DNA of 64,000 bases from UBA1756 sp045130235 (GTDB taxonomy: Bacteria > Bacteroidota > Bacteroidia > Bacteroidales > WCHB1-69). Location of the stretch: positions 1-64,000 of the forward strand of contig JBGUPJ010000043.1 of assembly GCA_045130235.1 (NCBI GenBank), in the 5' to 3' direction. The notes beneath the pieces were generated by a model. It was not told where the DNA came from. It did not search any database and saw only the letters and a program-made list of their open reading frames with translations. Every line of letters begins with the position of its first letter. Within the stretch, counting starts at the first letter, position 1. The position numbers and the translations under genes were made by a program. Below, in pieces: positions 45,521 to 55,048 of the stretch.

Positions 45521-46975
45521 ATGAAAATTGTCATCATAGGAGCTGGATTAGGAGGATTAGAATGCGGTTATATACTTAGCAAACAAGGATTTGAGGTTTG
45601 TATTTTAGAACAAGGGCAACAGATTGGCGGCTGCCTGCAATCGTTTGAACGGAAAGGACATCGTTTCGACACCGGGTTTCATTATGTTGGGGGAATGAGA
45701 GAAGGAGAGGTGTTGTACCGGCTTTTCGAGGATTTCAATCTGCAGAATTTACCTTGGAAGGAGCTCGACAGAGAGTGTTTCGATGAAGTTTATATTGATG
45801 GGGAAAAATTCTCATACAGTAATGGTTATGAGAATTTTGCAGAAGAACTTTCTCGTCAGTTTCCAGACCATCGAGAGGCGTTGCATCGTTATGCCTCCAC
45901 ACTAAAAAATGCACAGGAAGGGCTGCAAGATTTCAGCAAGATGGCCGACAATCCCACCTCCCGCGAGCTGATGGCCACCTCCGCGTATAGCTTTCTGCAA
46001 CAGAACTTCAGTGATAAAAAGTTGCGTGACGTACTGTCGGCCACCTCGTTGAAAATGGACTTATTGGCAGATTCACTGCCTTTTTACCTGTTCGCGCAGA
46101 TCAACGGCACGTTCATCCAGAGCGCATGGCGGTTAGTTGGGGGCGGGCAGGTGATAGCCGACACACTGGCCGCCGGCATCCGCAGTCACGGCGGGGAAGT
46201 ACGCACACGGGCGCGGGTCACGGGGATGCAGGTGGACAACGAGCGGGTGAGCCGAGTCATCATCAACGGGGAGGAGGAAATGGCTTGTGACTTAGTGATC
46301 TCCGACATCCATCCCAACATCTTGTTCCCGCTGCTGCCAGAGGGAGCCATCAGAAAGCGTTATATACAGAGAATCAAAAATTTACACAACAGTTTCGGCG
46401 TTTTCACCGTTCATCTTTTCCTCAAAGAAAACAGCGTAAAATACCGCAACCGCAATCTGTTCATCCATCATCAACCCGAGCTATGGCGCACGGCGGAACA
46501 GCCCGTTGACGGTCGCACCCGCTCCATCGGGGTGCATTTCTCCGTTCCCGAAGACGGCGGCGAATACACCCGCAACATCGACCTTTTCATGCCGATGTAT
46601 TGGCAGGAGGTGGCAGCGTGGGCCGACAGCCGCCCGATGCGCAGGCCCAGCGACTACGAGGCTTTCAAGCAGTGCCGCGCCGATGATGCCATCGCTCAAG
46701 TGCTTTCCTATCTTCCCGAATTAAAAGGAAATATCGAACAAGTCTTCACCTCCACTCCCCTCACCTACCACGATTATACGGGCACCTATGAAGGCAGTGC
46801 GTATGGCATTTGCACCGATTGCAACAATCTGATGGTCACAATATTGCCCACCAAAACACCCCTCCCCAACCTGTTCCTGACTGGACAAAGCATCAACTTC
46901 CACGGGGTATTAGGCGTGACCGTGACAGCCAAAATTACCTGCGCACAGCTTATTGAAGCTCTTCCAACGCTCTGA
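45521..46975 (+). CDS. FAD-dependent oxidoreductase of the phytoene desaturase type
   Basis: 484 residues. The FAD-binding Rossmann motif is at the start (VIIGAGLGGLECGYILS, then CILEQGQQIGGCLQSF) and the C-terminal FAD motif reads NLFLTGQSINFHGVLG. Overall layout is that of CrtI, CrtISO and retinol-saturase-like enzymes, which oxidise, isomerise or reduce polyene chains. No carotenoid genes are nearby, so the substrate is open. It follows the TonB receptor by 26 bases, and its end overlaps the convergent protease gene by 26 bases. Confidence 0.85.
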   Translation: MKIVIIGAGLGGLECGYILSKQGFEVCILEQGQQIGGCLQSFERKGHRFDTGFHYVGGMREGEVLYRLFEDFNLQNLPWKELDRECFDEVYIDGEKFSYSNGYENFAEELSRQFPDHREALHRYASTLKNAQEGLQDFSKMADNPTSRELMATSAYSFLQQNFSDKKLRDVLSATSLKMDLLADSLPFYLFAQINGTFIQSAWRLVGGGQVIADTLAAGIRSHGGEVRTRARVTGMQVDNERVSRVIINGEEEMACDLVISDIHPNILFPLLPEGAIRKRYIQRIKNLHNSFGVFTVHLFLKENSVKYRNRNLFIHHQPELWRTAEQPVDGRTRSIGVHFSVPEDGGEYTRNIDLFMPMYWQEVAAWADSRPMRRPSDYEAFKQCRADDAIAQVLSYLPELKGNIEQVFTSTPLTYHDYTGTYEGSAYGICTDCNNLMVTILPTKTPLPNLFLTGQSINFHGVLGVTVTAKITCAQLIEALPTL

Positions 46976-48530
46976 TAATCACCTTGTCGGAAGTGTTGAT
47001 GACGGGATAGAACCCTTCTTCCTGATACAAGTTCCTTCCTATCAAAGCTTTCAGCCACAATTTCAGCTCTTTTGAAGAGGCTTCATTAAGAGAAACAGAG
47101 CCATATTTCTTTTGATAGAAGGAAAGAAAATCTTGTTCAACGGCAGTAGGAAGAACCATGTTTTTGACAAACGATTCGGCGGTGGGATAGCTTTTCAGCA
47201 GTGGTTCTTTATTTTGATTAGCGAAGTTGAAGGCATACTCTGTCACCAATCCCGTATTAAATATTTCATTGAAAGCCATTGCATTAGAATCCCTATCGAG
47301 AGGCACAAAAATGTCAGGCATAATGCCGCCGCCGCCATATACGGTACGGCCTTTCTTGGTGGTATAGCGAATACTTTTATCCAACTTGATGCTGTCGGCG
47401 CTATCCATCTCCCCATTTTCATAGCGGCGCACAAGATCTTCGTAGTAATCCTCAGTGCCGCCAGAGTATTTGCGCTGGATGCAGCGACCGCTGGGGGTAT
47501 AGTAACGGGCTACTGTAAGACGTACCGACGAGCCATCCGACAGATCAAAAGCCTGCTGCACCAGTCCTTTGCCGAAGGAGCGGCGGCCGATGATGATACC
47601 GCGGTCGTTATCCTGGATGGCACCGGCCACAATCTCGCTGGCGGAGGCACTGAAGTCGTCGATCAGTACCACCACACGGCCAGTCTCAAAGCATCCCGTA
47701 GAGGTGGCGTACATCACCTCTTTTTTCACTTTCTTCCCTTCAGTATAAACAATCATCTCTCCTTTCGGCAGGAAAGCGTCACAAATGCTTGTGGCAGCCG
47801 TAAGATAACCACCGCCATTGCCACGCAAGTCGAGCACAAGGTCGGTCATACCGCTCTGTTTCAACTTTTTAACAGCCATCACAAACTCGTAATAGGTCTT
47901 TTCTCCGAATTGGTCGAGCTTGACATAACCGACATGCTCATTGAGCATATAAGCCACATCGAGGGTATTGGTAGGAATCTTGTCGCGAACAATGGTGTAT
48001 GGGATTTCTTTATCGCTTCCCTGACGGACAATCCCGACCTTTACTTTGGTTCCTTTTTCACCTCTGAGTATTTTGAACACCCGTTCTTGGGAAATATGAA
48101 CGCCCGCAATTCTCTCGCCATCAACAGATACGATACGGTCTCCAGCAAGGAGGCCCACCTTTTCAGAAGGTCCTCCGGAAATGACGGCTACCACCATCAC
48201 GGTGTCGTTCATGATATTAAACTGGATACCGACCCCTTCAAATTCTCCATCCAAAGATTCCATCATCTGCTTATTTTCCTCCGCAGAGGCATACACCGAA
48301 TGGGGATCCAAAGTTTGGAGCATACCCTGTATGGCACCAGCAAAGAGTTCATCCTCGCTGACATCATCGCAATAATAGCGGTCTATATAAGAAAGCACCG
48401 TATCAAATTTCGCCTTTCCGCTTGAATCGGCGAGCTTGTTCGTATAGAGTTTGTTGGCTATGAACAGCGCCAATGCCGCACCGAACAAAAAAGTCGTGAC
48501 GGGCAGTAGCCAACGGTTGATGTTTCCCAT
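46950..48530 (-). CDS. C-terminal processing protease (S41)
   Basis: 526 residues with an N-terminal membrane anchor (about 6-26). An N-terminal helical domain, a PDZ domain (VGIQFNIMNDTVMVVAVISG, about 95-180) and the S41 catalytic domain follow. The Ser-Lys dyad is Ser296 (FSASASE) and Lys321 (SFGKGLVQ), 25 residues apart as in Tsp. A C-terminal ~100-residue extension ends in a peptidase-S41-type tail. It trims C-termini of periplasmic proteins. Its ATG overlaps the stop of the C10 protease gene by one base (TAATG), so the two are coupled. Confidence 0.93.
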   Translation of the reverse strand: MGNINRWLLPVTTFLFGAALALFIANKLYTNKLADSSGKAKFDTVLSYIDRYYCDDVSEDELFAGAIQGMLQTLDPHSVYASAEENKQMMESLDGEFEGVGIQFNIMNDTVMVVAVISGGPSEKVGLLAGDRIVSVDGERIAGVHISQERVFKILRGEKGTKVKVGIVRQGSDKEIPYTIVRDKIPTNTLDVAYMLNEHVGYVKLDQFGEKTYYEFVMAVKKLKQSGMTDLVLDLRGNGGGYLTAATSICDAFLPKGEMIVYTEGKKVKKEVMYATSTGCFETGRVVVLIDDFSASASEIVAGAIQDNDRGIIIGRRSFGKGLVQQAFDLSDGSSVRLTVARYYTPSGRCIQRKYSGGTEDYYEDLVRRYENGEMDSADSIKLDKSIRYTTKKGRTVYGGGGIMPDIFVPLDRDSNAMAFNEIFNTGLVTEYAFNFANQNKEPLLKSYPTAESFVKNMVLPTAVEQDFLSFYQKKYGSVSLNEASSKELKLWLKALIGRNLYQEEGFYPVINTSDKVIIRALEELQ

Positions 48531-50683
48531 TATCGGCTGATAATTAACTTCTTGAAGGCAATTTCGTTGTCGTTAATCACAGAAATGACATAGACTCCGG
48601 AGGGCAGTTCGCTTACTGAAAGGACGTTCAGCTCGCTGCTGGGGTTCACGGGCAGTTTGCGGACCACACGGCCGTTCATATCAGCGATTCGCAGCTGACC
48701 ATTATGGAAGCGGGCAGGCACCAGCACGTTGATTTGCTCATGGGCGGGATTGGGGAACACCTCCAACGAGAGATCGTTGTAGTCGGACACGCCATCTTCG
48801 GGATCCTCAGGATCTTCAGGATCCTGCACTTCTTCACCGTCAGAGTACCAAGAAGCGGCGAAACCATCACGCTCGATATAGTTGTCGCTGATGAAACGCA
48901 CACGCATCACACCGGTATTGCTCAATATCACGCTGGGGAGTGAGCTACCCGTATAGGTGCCCAGCAGATGACTCTCATCCTCATCCTCACTACTATATAC
49001 CATCACCATATCCTCGCTGCTGATGTCAAACTGCGAGAAGGTGAGCCGCACGTAAGTGGCATTCTGCGGTTTGATCGTCCATGAGCAATAGGCGTCTTGG
49101 GCGTAAGTCTCGTCGCCGCTGCCGTCCTCGAAAGTGCCGGTAGGAGCGGTGAGATTAGTGTTGGCGACACAGGTAACATAGCGCTTGCTGGTGAAACGCA
49201 GTTTCCAACCTGCTGCGCGACCTGTCCAGTCGGAGGTGAAGCGTATGTAGGCGTAGGGGCCTTGCACATAGGGGCAGTCGGTCGGATTGAAGGTGTTACC
49301 GGTATATTCCGCCACAAGATTTCCGCCATTGTCAGGATTGGCATCATAGATGCGGAGATAGTCATGGCCGTCTTCCAAATCCAGATCAACGATACCGATA
49401 GTGACGGACTTACCGTTCTCAGGCTGGATGATGTAGTTGCAGGTCACATTGTTCTGATAATCCTGCGGACCGCTGCCATCTTCCAATGAACCGGCCGACG
49501 CGTTAACCGTCACTGTTCCCTGGCAGTAAGAAGGATAGCCATTTGTAGGCGGATGGATATTATGGACTACGGTCTGCGAACTGGTAAAACCGCCCACTGC
49601 ATCGTTGCCGTTGGTGGCCACGGTATAGAATCCGTTACCTGTGCCTCCCCATCCCCAGTTGAAATGGAAGAGGTTGTCGGAGTCATAGCCATCGCACACG
49701 AAGGCATGACCGCCTTCGCCCTCAGCGTAACCACTATAGATGATAGGATAACCATTGTCAAGATCGCCTTTCAGCAAGTCAATCCACTGCTCATCGGTAT
49801 AGCTGCTACCGCCCCACGGCCCCCAGCCGCCACCACGATTAGCGGTGGCAATGTCGTTGGAATATTTGTAATAATCTCTCAGAGAGTTCTTACAATCAGC
49901 AGTTTGCGCACCCGACCCTTCCGGATCAAAGCCCATCTCGACGGCGATTGCGCAATGGAAAATCAGCTTGGCCACTTCGTTGTTTTTCTTATTCAACGAA
50001 TACGGCATGACATTGTAGTTGTAATTTTGCTGGGCATAATTGACAGAGAAATAGCCGTATGAGGAGTAGTAGCCATGATTACCCTGCCCAGTAGCGGGGT
50101 AGCGATAGTAGTGGATGACCGATGCCATAGCAAGTGCCACACAGCCACACGGCACATGACCGCCGTAGCCATAAGGTGATTCGTCGTCGGCGGGACAGAG
50201 GTCGTTATAGTATTTGCTCTGGTTCCATTTGGAGAGAAGGAGCGGAGACACCACCTCGCTTCGGGTGGCGCGACTGCCAGCAGTTTCCAGTTCCTGCCAT
50301 TGGCGGGCCACTTCGTCGGTGGCGGACAGGTGCTGTTGGCGGGTCTGATAAACCATTTCCTTATAGCCGTTCAGCCAGTACAAGGCGGCCGGTGCGGAGT
50401 TGTCGAGCGGGAAGTCCTCATCGGCCGAATAGGCCACAACCGGTGAGAAGGCATCATCGGTAGCCATGATGAGAAAACCGCCATTTTGGAAATGGAGGAT
50501 GGCCATCAGCGTGTCGCTACCTTCCGTTAGGAAGTCCACGTTCTTCACCACAGAAACCTGATGGGTGCGCTGCTGGAAAGCATTACTACCCAATTGAATA
50601 ACTCTTGAGGCCGGTACTCCATCCGCATAAATCGAAAGCGGCAAAAGTGCGGCAATAATGAAGGATAAAAGAAGTTTTTTCAT
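48530..50683 (-). CDS. Secreted C10 (streptopain-like) cysteine protease with CUB domains
   Basis: 717 residues. A signal peptide (about 20) is followed by a propeptide-like region (30-150) and the C10 catalytic domain: Cys181 (PCGCVALAMASVIHYY) and His326 (EGGHAFVCDGY, then FHFNWGWGG). Two CUB-like domains follow (SLEDGSGPQDYQNNVTCNYI and TFEDGSGDETYAQDAYCSWT, each a conserved start), then an acidic EDPEDPEDPED linker and a type A sorting domain (LEVFPNPAHEQINVLV, LPSGVYVISVI). It is a type IX cargo protease, related in build to PrtT and interpain of oral Bacteroidales. Downstream coupling to the S41 protease is by TAATG. Confidence 0.92.
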   Translation of the reverse strand: MKKLLLSFIIAALLPLSIYADGVPASRVIQLGSNAFQQRTHQVSVVKNVDFLTEGSDTLMAILHFQNGGFLIMATDDAFSPVVAYSADEDFPLDNSAPAALYWLNGYKEMVYQTRQQHLSATDEVARQWQELETAGSRATRSEVVSPLLLSKWNQSKYYNDLCPADDESPYGYGGHVPCGCVALAMASVIHYYRYPATGQGNHGYYSSYGYFSVNYAQQNYNYNVMPYSLNKKNNEVAKLIFHCAIAVEMGFDPEGSGAQTADCKNSLRDYYKYSNDIATANRGGGWGPWGGSSYTDEQWIDLLKGDLDNGYPIIYSGYAEGEGGHAFVCDGYDSDNLFHFNWGWGGTGNGFYTVATNGNDAVGGFTSSQTVVHNIHPPTNGYPSYCQGTVTVNASAGSLEDGSGPQDYQNNVTCNYIIQPENGKSVTIGIVDLDLEDGHDYLRIYDANPDNGGNLVAEYTGNTFNPTDCPYVQGPYAYIRFTSDWTGRAAGWKLRFTSKRYVTCVANTNLTAPTGTFEDGSGDETYAQDAYCSWTIKPQNATYVRLTFSQFDISSEDMVMVYSSEDEDESHLLGTYTGSSLPSVILSNTGVMRVRFISDNYIERDGFAASWYSDGEEVQDPEDPEDPEDGVSDYNDLSLEVFPNPAHEQINVLVPARFHNGQLRIADMNGRVVRKLPVNPSSELNVLSVSELPSGVYVISVINDNEIAFKKLIISR

Positions 50684-50701
50684 GTTAAAATTTTAAGGGC
50701 A

Positions 50702-50709
50702 CAAAAGTA
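50702..50709 (-). promoter_or_regulatory. -7 box for the C10/S41 protease pair
   Basis: TACTTTTG on the minus strand, 18 bases before the C10 protease start. Confidence 0.5.
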
Positions 50710-50774
50710 CAAAAAAGAGTAATGTCACGCAAAAAATTTTCAGTAAATTTTCATTTTATCTGATGATTTGTTCT

Positions 50775-51791
50775 TTACGGAATCACTAAAACTGAAATAA
50801 TCTCATCCGACATGAATCTAGCACCCGGATAGCGGTCGGTATAGTCCAAGTTGATCCAAATGTCCCCATACGAATCCTCGTGACAATAAATCTCCTTCTT
50901 TTTAGACACTTTGCTAAACAACTGCTTACGTATCAGATTTTTAACTATTCCATAATCTTCTTCACTTTCTATTTTGAGTTCAGGATAGACATGAGTCTTA
51001 GTCCTCACGAGGCGTACGGTTCCGCCGACCGATGTCACACAAGCGGCCACCAGCACCGAATAGTCATCGCAATCGCCACAGAAAGTGGCCAACGACTCTT
51101 CAGCAGAAGCGATATAATCACGATTGACCGGGTCGTTCACATATTTCCACTTAGACACAATTTCCTTATAAATAGAGAAATACTGAACATATTGCCACCC
51201 TGGGCCTTTCTGATATCTGGTAAAATTCTTGGTGGCTGCTTTCAACGAATACTGGCGCACATTCGGTGTAATACGTGTAGCCTTTATAAACTGCCTATAC
51301 TTGGGGAAGGGATGTTGGAAGAATGACACACCATTGCTAAGGATACTTCTGTAGTCGATTCCCACATCTACAAAAGAATACCTACCTGTAGCGGAAGTAA
51401 TAGAAAGTGTGATAAGTATCACACCAATAATGGTCCAAACCGTGAACTTGATTTTACGAAGGAGGTAAAAAAGTCCGATGGTGGCACCTATTCCGACAAT
51501 AGCAGGCAGGATCCACTTCGTGACAGGAAACACCGACTGGAACAGAACCACAAAGGGAAAGACAATAAAGGCTGACAGAATAAAGAAGATGACACGGCTC
51601 ACCCATGTTTGCTGCTGATGGATAATTTCTTTTGCGGACTTTTCTTTTAATTTCCCGCGCTTTCTGCCCTCGCGCCTTTTCATCCGACGCGCATCGCGTT
51701 TCTCCCTCCAGCTCCTTTTGGCAGGGGTAGGGATTTCCACGTCTTTTTTGACAGCAGGAACTGCCTTTATACCTGTATTTTCTTCGCTCAT
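50775..51791 (-). CDS. Membrane protein with transglutaminase-like domain
   Basis: 338 residues. A basic N-terminal region (about 22-55, KRSWREKRDARRMKRREG) precedes two or three membrane helices (about 65-130). The C-terminal half is a transglutaminase-like fold with the Cys in FCGDCDDYSVLVAACV, His in KTHVYPEL and Asp in WINLDYTDRYPG: a possible triad. Such domains act as peptidases or cross-linkers, but the substrate is unknown. It overlaps the SulP gene by four bases and ends the manC-flippase-SulP group. Confidence 0.82.
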   Translation of the reverse strand: MSEENTGIKAVPAVKKDVEIPTPAKRSWREKRDARRMKRREGRKRGKLKEKSAKEIIHQQQTWVSRVIFFILSAFIVFPFVVLFQSVFPVTKWILPAIVGIGATIGLFYLLRKIKFTVWTIIGVILITLSITSATGRYSFVDVGIDYRSILSNGVSFFQHPFPKYRQFIKATRITPNVRQYSLKAATKNFTRYQKGPGWQYVQYFSIYKEIVSKWKYVNDPVNRDYIASAEESLATFCGDCDDYSVLVAACVTSVGGTVRLVRTKTHVYPELKIESEEDYGIVKNLIRKQLFSKVSKKKEIYCHEDSYGDIWINLDYTDRYPGARFMSDEIISVLVIP

Positions 51792-53500
51792 TTTTCAGAA
51801 ATCATTTTAAGATTAGCGCTCAGAAAACGACCGCAGTCCTCAAAAGTCTTGAACGTAAACTCCTCTGGGACAAGATTGGGGATCACTTTCATTTTTGTGA
51901 GCATATACATCGGCTGGGGCTGGATGATGGTCATCAGCACCGTAACGCCTTTCGATTGCAAATCCTTGATGGCGGTCTCCATGGCATACAGGCCCGACTG
52001 GTCCATAAACGACACCAGTCGCATACGGATGATCACGATTTTGGCATCATCGGGGATGTCGTGCATCACCTCTTGGAAGCGGGTGATGGAGCCGAAGAAG
52101 ATAGGGCCGTTGAGACGCTGGATATAGATTTTGCTGCGCACCTCGTCGGTCAGCACCTTCTCATCTTCCCATGGAATTTCCTTGTCGAAGGCGGTCATCT
52201 GGTCGGAGTGGTAGCCCCCTTCCACGAGGTCGCTGGCGCGTTTCATGAAGAGCACGCAGGCGATGATCATGCCGATACCCACCGCGATGAGCAAATCCAC
52301 AAACACGGTGAGGAACAGCACAGTAAGCAGCACCACAGCATCGGCGCGGGGAATCTTGAGCAGGTCTTTGAAACCCTTGACATCGATGATGCCGATACCG
52401 ACAGTGATGAGGATACCAGCCAGCACCGACAGCGGCACGAATTTCACCACCTTACCGAGTCCAAGCAGAACCGCCAGCAGGAAGATACCATGTATCACAC
52501 CTGAAAGCCGGCTGCGGCCGCCGCTCTTGATGTTGACAACGGTACGCATGGTGGCGCCGGCACCCGGAAGGCCTGCGAACAGACCGACCATCATATTACC
52601 AATACCCTGCCCTATCAGCTCACGATTGCTGTTGTGCTTGGTCTTGGTGGTATTGTCGGCCACCACGGAGGTGAGCAACGTGTCGATGGAACCCAGACCG
52701 GCAAGGGTCAACGCCGGCAGCACCGACATCTTGATGACCGACAGCCAGTTGACCTGTGAGAAGTCCATGCCTCCTTTGAGGAAGAAGGGCATCGGGAAGC
52801 CCGACGGAATTTCGCCGATGGTGAGTTTGCTGTCGAAGTGCACGCATACGGCCACGATGGTCATCACCACCAAAGCCACCAATGTGGAGGGTATTTTCTT
52901 GGTAATGAGCGGGAAAAGATAGATAATAGCCACTGTGCCAAGTCCTAACAGCAGCGCGGCCAGACTGAAACCGCTGATTTTGTCGGGCAGCTGGGTGATC
53001 ATATCCACCACCAGCACCGGTGACTTGAGGCCGAACAGCGGGTAAATCTGCTGCACGATGATGATGATGCCTATACCGCTCATAAAGCCCGATAGCACAG
53101 GATAGGGGATGTAACGGATGTACTTGCCAATTTTCAGGATACCGAACAGAATCTGGAAAAGTCCGCACAGAATGGCGGCAATGGCCATGCTGATGATGAC
53201 CATGGTGATGTTGTTCTGCGAGCTGGCCCACACGCCGGAAATCAAAGTGGCGGAGATGACCGTCATCGGACCAGTAGGGCCGCTAATCTGTGAGGGGGTT
53301 CCCCCGAACAGGGAGGCGAAAATGCCAATCATAATGGCACCCGTCAAACCCGCCAAAGCACCGATAGCACCCGCCTCCGGGACATCCATCACGCCAAATG
53401 CTTGAATACCAAAAGCGAGCGCCAACGGCAAGGCCACGATACCAGCGGTAATTCCTCCAAAAATATCACCCTTCAAATTACTCTTGTCAAATATTTTCAT
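51788..53500 (-). CDS. SulP-family anion transporter
   Basis: 570 residues with about 12-14 membrane helices and a C-terminal STAS domain (about 430-560, IYIQRLNGPIFFGSITRF and MRLVSFMDQSGLYAMET). The SulP signature GLFAGLPGAGATMRTVVN is present. Members carry sulfate, bicarbonate or other anions; which one is not readable. It starts 21 bases after the flippase gene and overlaps the transglutaminase-like gene by four bases. Confidence 0.92.
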   Translation of the reverse strand: MKIFDKSNLKGDIFGGITAGIVALPLALAFGIQAFGVMDVPEAGAIGALAGLTGAIMIGIFASLFGGTPSQISGPTGPMTVISATLISGVWASSQNNITMVIISMAIAAILCGLFQILFGILKIGKYIRYIPYPVLSGFMSGIGIIIIVQQIYPLFGLKSPVLVVDMITQLPDKISGFSLAALLLGLGTVAIIYLFPLITKKIPSTLVALVVMTIVAVCVHFDSKLTIGEIPSGFPMPFFLKGGMDFSQVNWLSVIKMSVLPALTLAGLGSIDTLLTSVVADNTTKTKHNSNRELIGQGIGNMMVGLFAGLPGAGATMRTVVNIKSGGRSRLSGVIHGIFLLAVLLGLGKVVKFVPLSVLAGILITVGIGIIDVKGFKDLLKIPRADAVVLLTVLFLTVFVDLLIAVGIGMIIACVLFMKRASDLVEGGYHSDQMTAFDKEIPWEDEKVLTDEVRSKIYIQRLNGPIFFGSITRFQEVMHDIPDDAKIVIIRMRLVSFMDQSGLYAMETAIKDLQSKGVTVLMTIIQPQPMYMLTKMKVIPNLVPEEFTFKTFEDCGRFLSANLKMISEK

Positions 53501-53521
53501 TATTTCAAATTTTCAAAAAAA

Positions 53522-55045
53522 TCATTTTTTACGTAAAATTTTAACCTTCACTTTCTCCACCAATTTGCTCACCAGCACACGCTCATTATACACCAGCACA
53601 CCCATGTACAGAATGACCATCAGTGTGTTGAACGCAATTCTCAGCACAAGATTGTCGGGCAGGTATCCCAGCACCATCATTCGGCCGAACATCCAGCTCA
53701 TCATGTAGATGACCATCGCCAACAAAAAATAGCCAAAAATCGCTTTCAGATTGTAAGGAATGGGATTCTTCTTCTGACCCACTATATACGAAAGCACCAT
53801 GCAAACCGCATATCCCGCAAAGCCGCCCCACGCACAAGCCATATAGCCGAATTGAGGGACGAACAGGAAATTGATGGCCAACAGCACAGCGCAACCTATT
53901 CCGGAAAAGATGGCTCCCCACCAAGTCTGTCCCATAAGTTTATACCAAAAAGAGAGGTTGAAATAGATACCCATAAAAATTTCGGCCATCATCACAATGG
54001 GTACTGTCTTCAATCCATCCCAATACTCCCTATTGATGATGTATTTGAAGATATCCATATAACACATCACAATAAGAAAGGCGAAAAGGGTGAACATGAC
54101 GAAATATTTCATCACCGCAGCCTGCGCCTCCTTGTTGTTTTTATCTTTCTGTCCTCCAAACACAAACGGCTCGTAGGCATAGCGGAAGGCTTGGGTGAAC
54201 ATGGCGATGATCATGGCGATCTTGACGCAGGCACCATAGATGCCGAGCTGCACCTCCCCTTCCGCGCCGGGCACGATGAAACGGTAGCAGATCTTGTCGG
54301 CCACCTGATTGAGGATGCCCACCAAGCCCAGCAGCAGCAACGGCCACGTGTATTTCAGCATCTGCTTCAGCAACTGCCGGTCGATACCCAACCGAAGGTT
54401 TTTCATCTCGGGCAGGAAAAACAGTGTTATCAGTCCGGTACACAATAAGTTAACAGCAAAAATATACCCCACTTGATAGGCGGGCTGGTACCATGCCATG
54501 AGCGACGGGGCAGACGCCTTGAGGGAGGGTGCCACGAGGAAGACGAACAGGTTCATGCCGATGTTCAGCACGATGAAGAGCAACTTCAAGGCGGCGAACT
54601 TAATAGCGCGGTTCTGGTATCGGAGCTGGGCAAACAAGATGGCCTGGAAAGCGTCGAGGGCCACCACGGTCGCCATCATCCGCAAATACTCGGGATGATC
54701 GCCATAGTCCAATGCCCCTGAAATCGGGCCTCCGAACACCATACATACGATCCAAAACAGGAGCGACAGCAGTCCGACAGAATTGGCCGCCGTGGCAAAG
54801 GCCTTTTTGGCATCCACCTCCTCGCGGTTGGCGAAGTAGAAGAAGGTGGTCTCCATGCCAAAAGTGAGCAGCACCAGCAGCAGCGCGGTATAGGCATACA
54901 CGTTGGTCACCACACCGTAGCCGCCCGACTCTGCCGCCATCTTGTATGTATATAACGGAACCAGCAGGTAGTTCAAAAACCTACCGATAATACTGCTGAG
55001 GCCGTAAATGGCAGTCTGACCGACTAATTTTTTGAGCGAAGGCAT
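53522..55045 (-). CDS. Polysaccharide flippase (Wzx/MOP family)
   Basis: 507 residues with about 12-14 helices and the typical start (LVGQTAIYGLSSIIGRFLNYLLVPLYT). This is the MOP-superfamily fold of Wzx-type flippases that move lipid-linked sugar repeats across the inner membrane for surface polysaccharide or O-antigen. It begins three bases after the mannose-1-phosphate guanylyltransferase gene, whose product makes a sugar nucleotide for such glycans, so the two are probably one operon. Confidence 0.88.
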   Translation of the reverse strand: MPSLKKLVGQTAIYGLSSIIGRFLNYLLVPLYTYKMAAESGGYGVVTNVYAYTALLLVLLTFGMETTFFYFANREEVDAKKAFATAANSVGLLSLLFWIVCMVFGGPISGALDYGDHPEYLRMMATVVALDAFQAILFAQLRYQNRAIKFAALKLLFIVLNIGMNLFVFLVAPSLKASAPSLMAWYQPAYQVGYIFAVNLLCTGLITLFFLPEMKNLRLGIDRQLLKQMLKYTWPLLLLGLVGILNQVADKICYRFIVPGAEGEVQLGIYGACVKIAMIIAMFTQAFRYAYEPFVFGGQKDKNNKEAQAAVMKYFVMFTLFAFLIVMCYMDIFKYIINREYWDGLKTVPIVMMAEIFMGIYFNLSFWYKLMGQTWWGAIFSGIGCAVLLAINFLFVPQFGYMACAWGGFAGYAVCMVLSYIVGQKKNPIPYNLKAIFGYFLLAMVIYMMSWMFGRMMVLGYLPDNLVLRIAFNTLMVILYMGVLVYNERVLVSKLVEKVKVKILRKK

Positions 55046-55048
55046 GGT

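Noticed and set aside
47112..48425. A 437-codon plus-strand frame
   Set aside because: It is antisense to the S41 protease, which has an intact PDZ domain and catalytic dyad.
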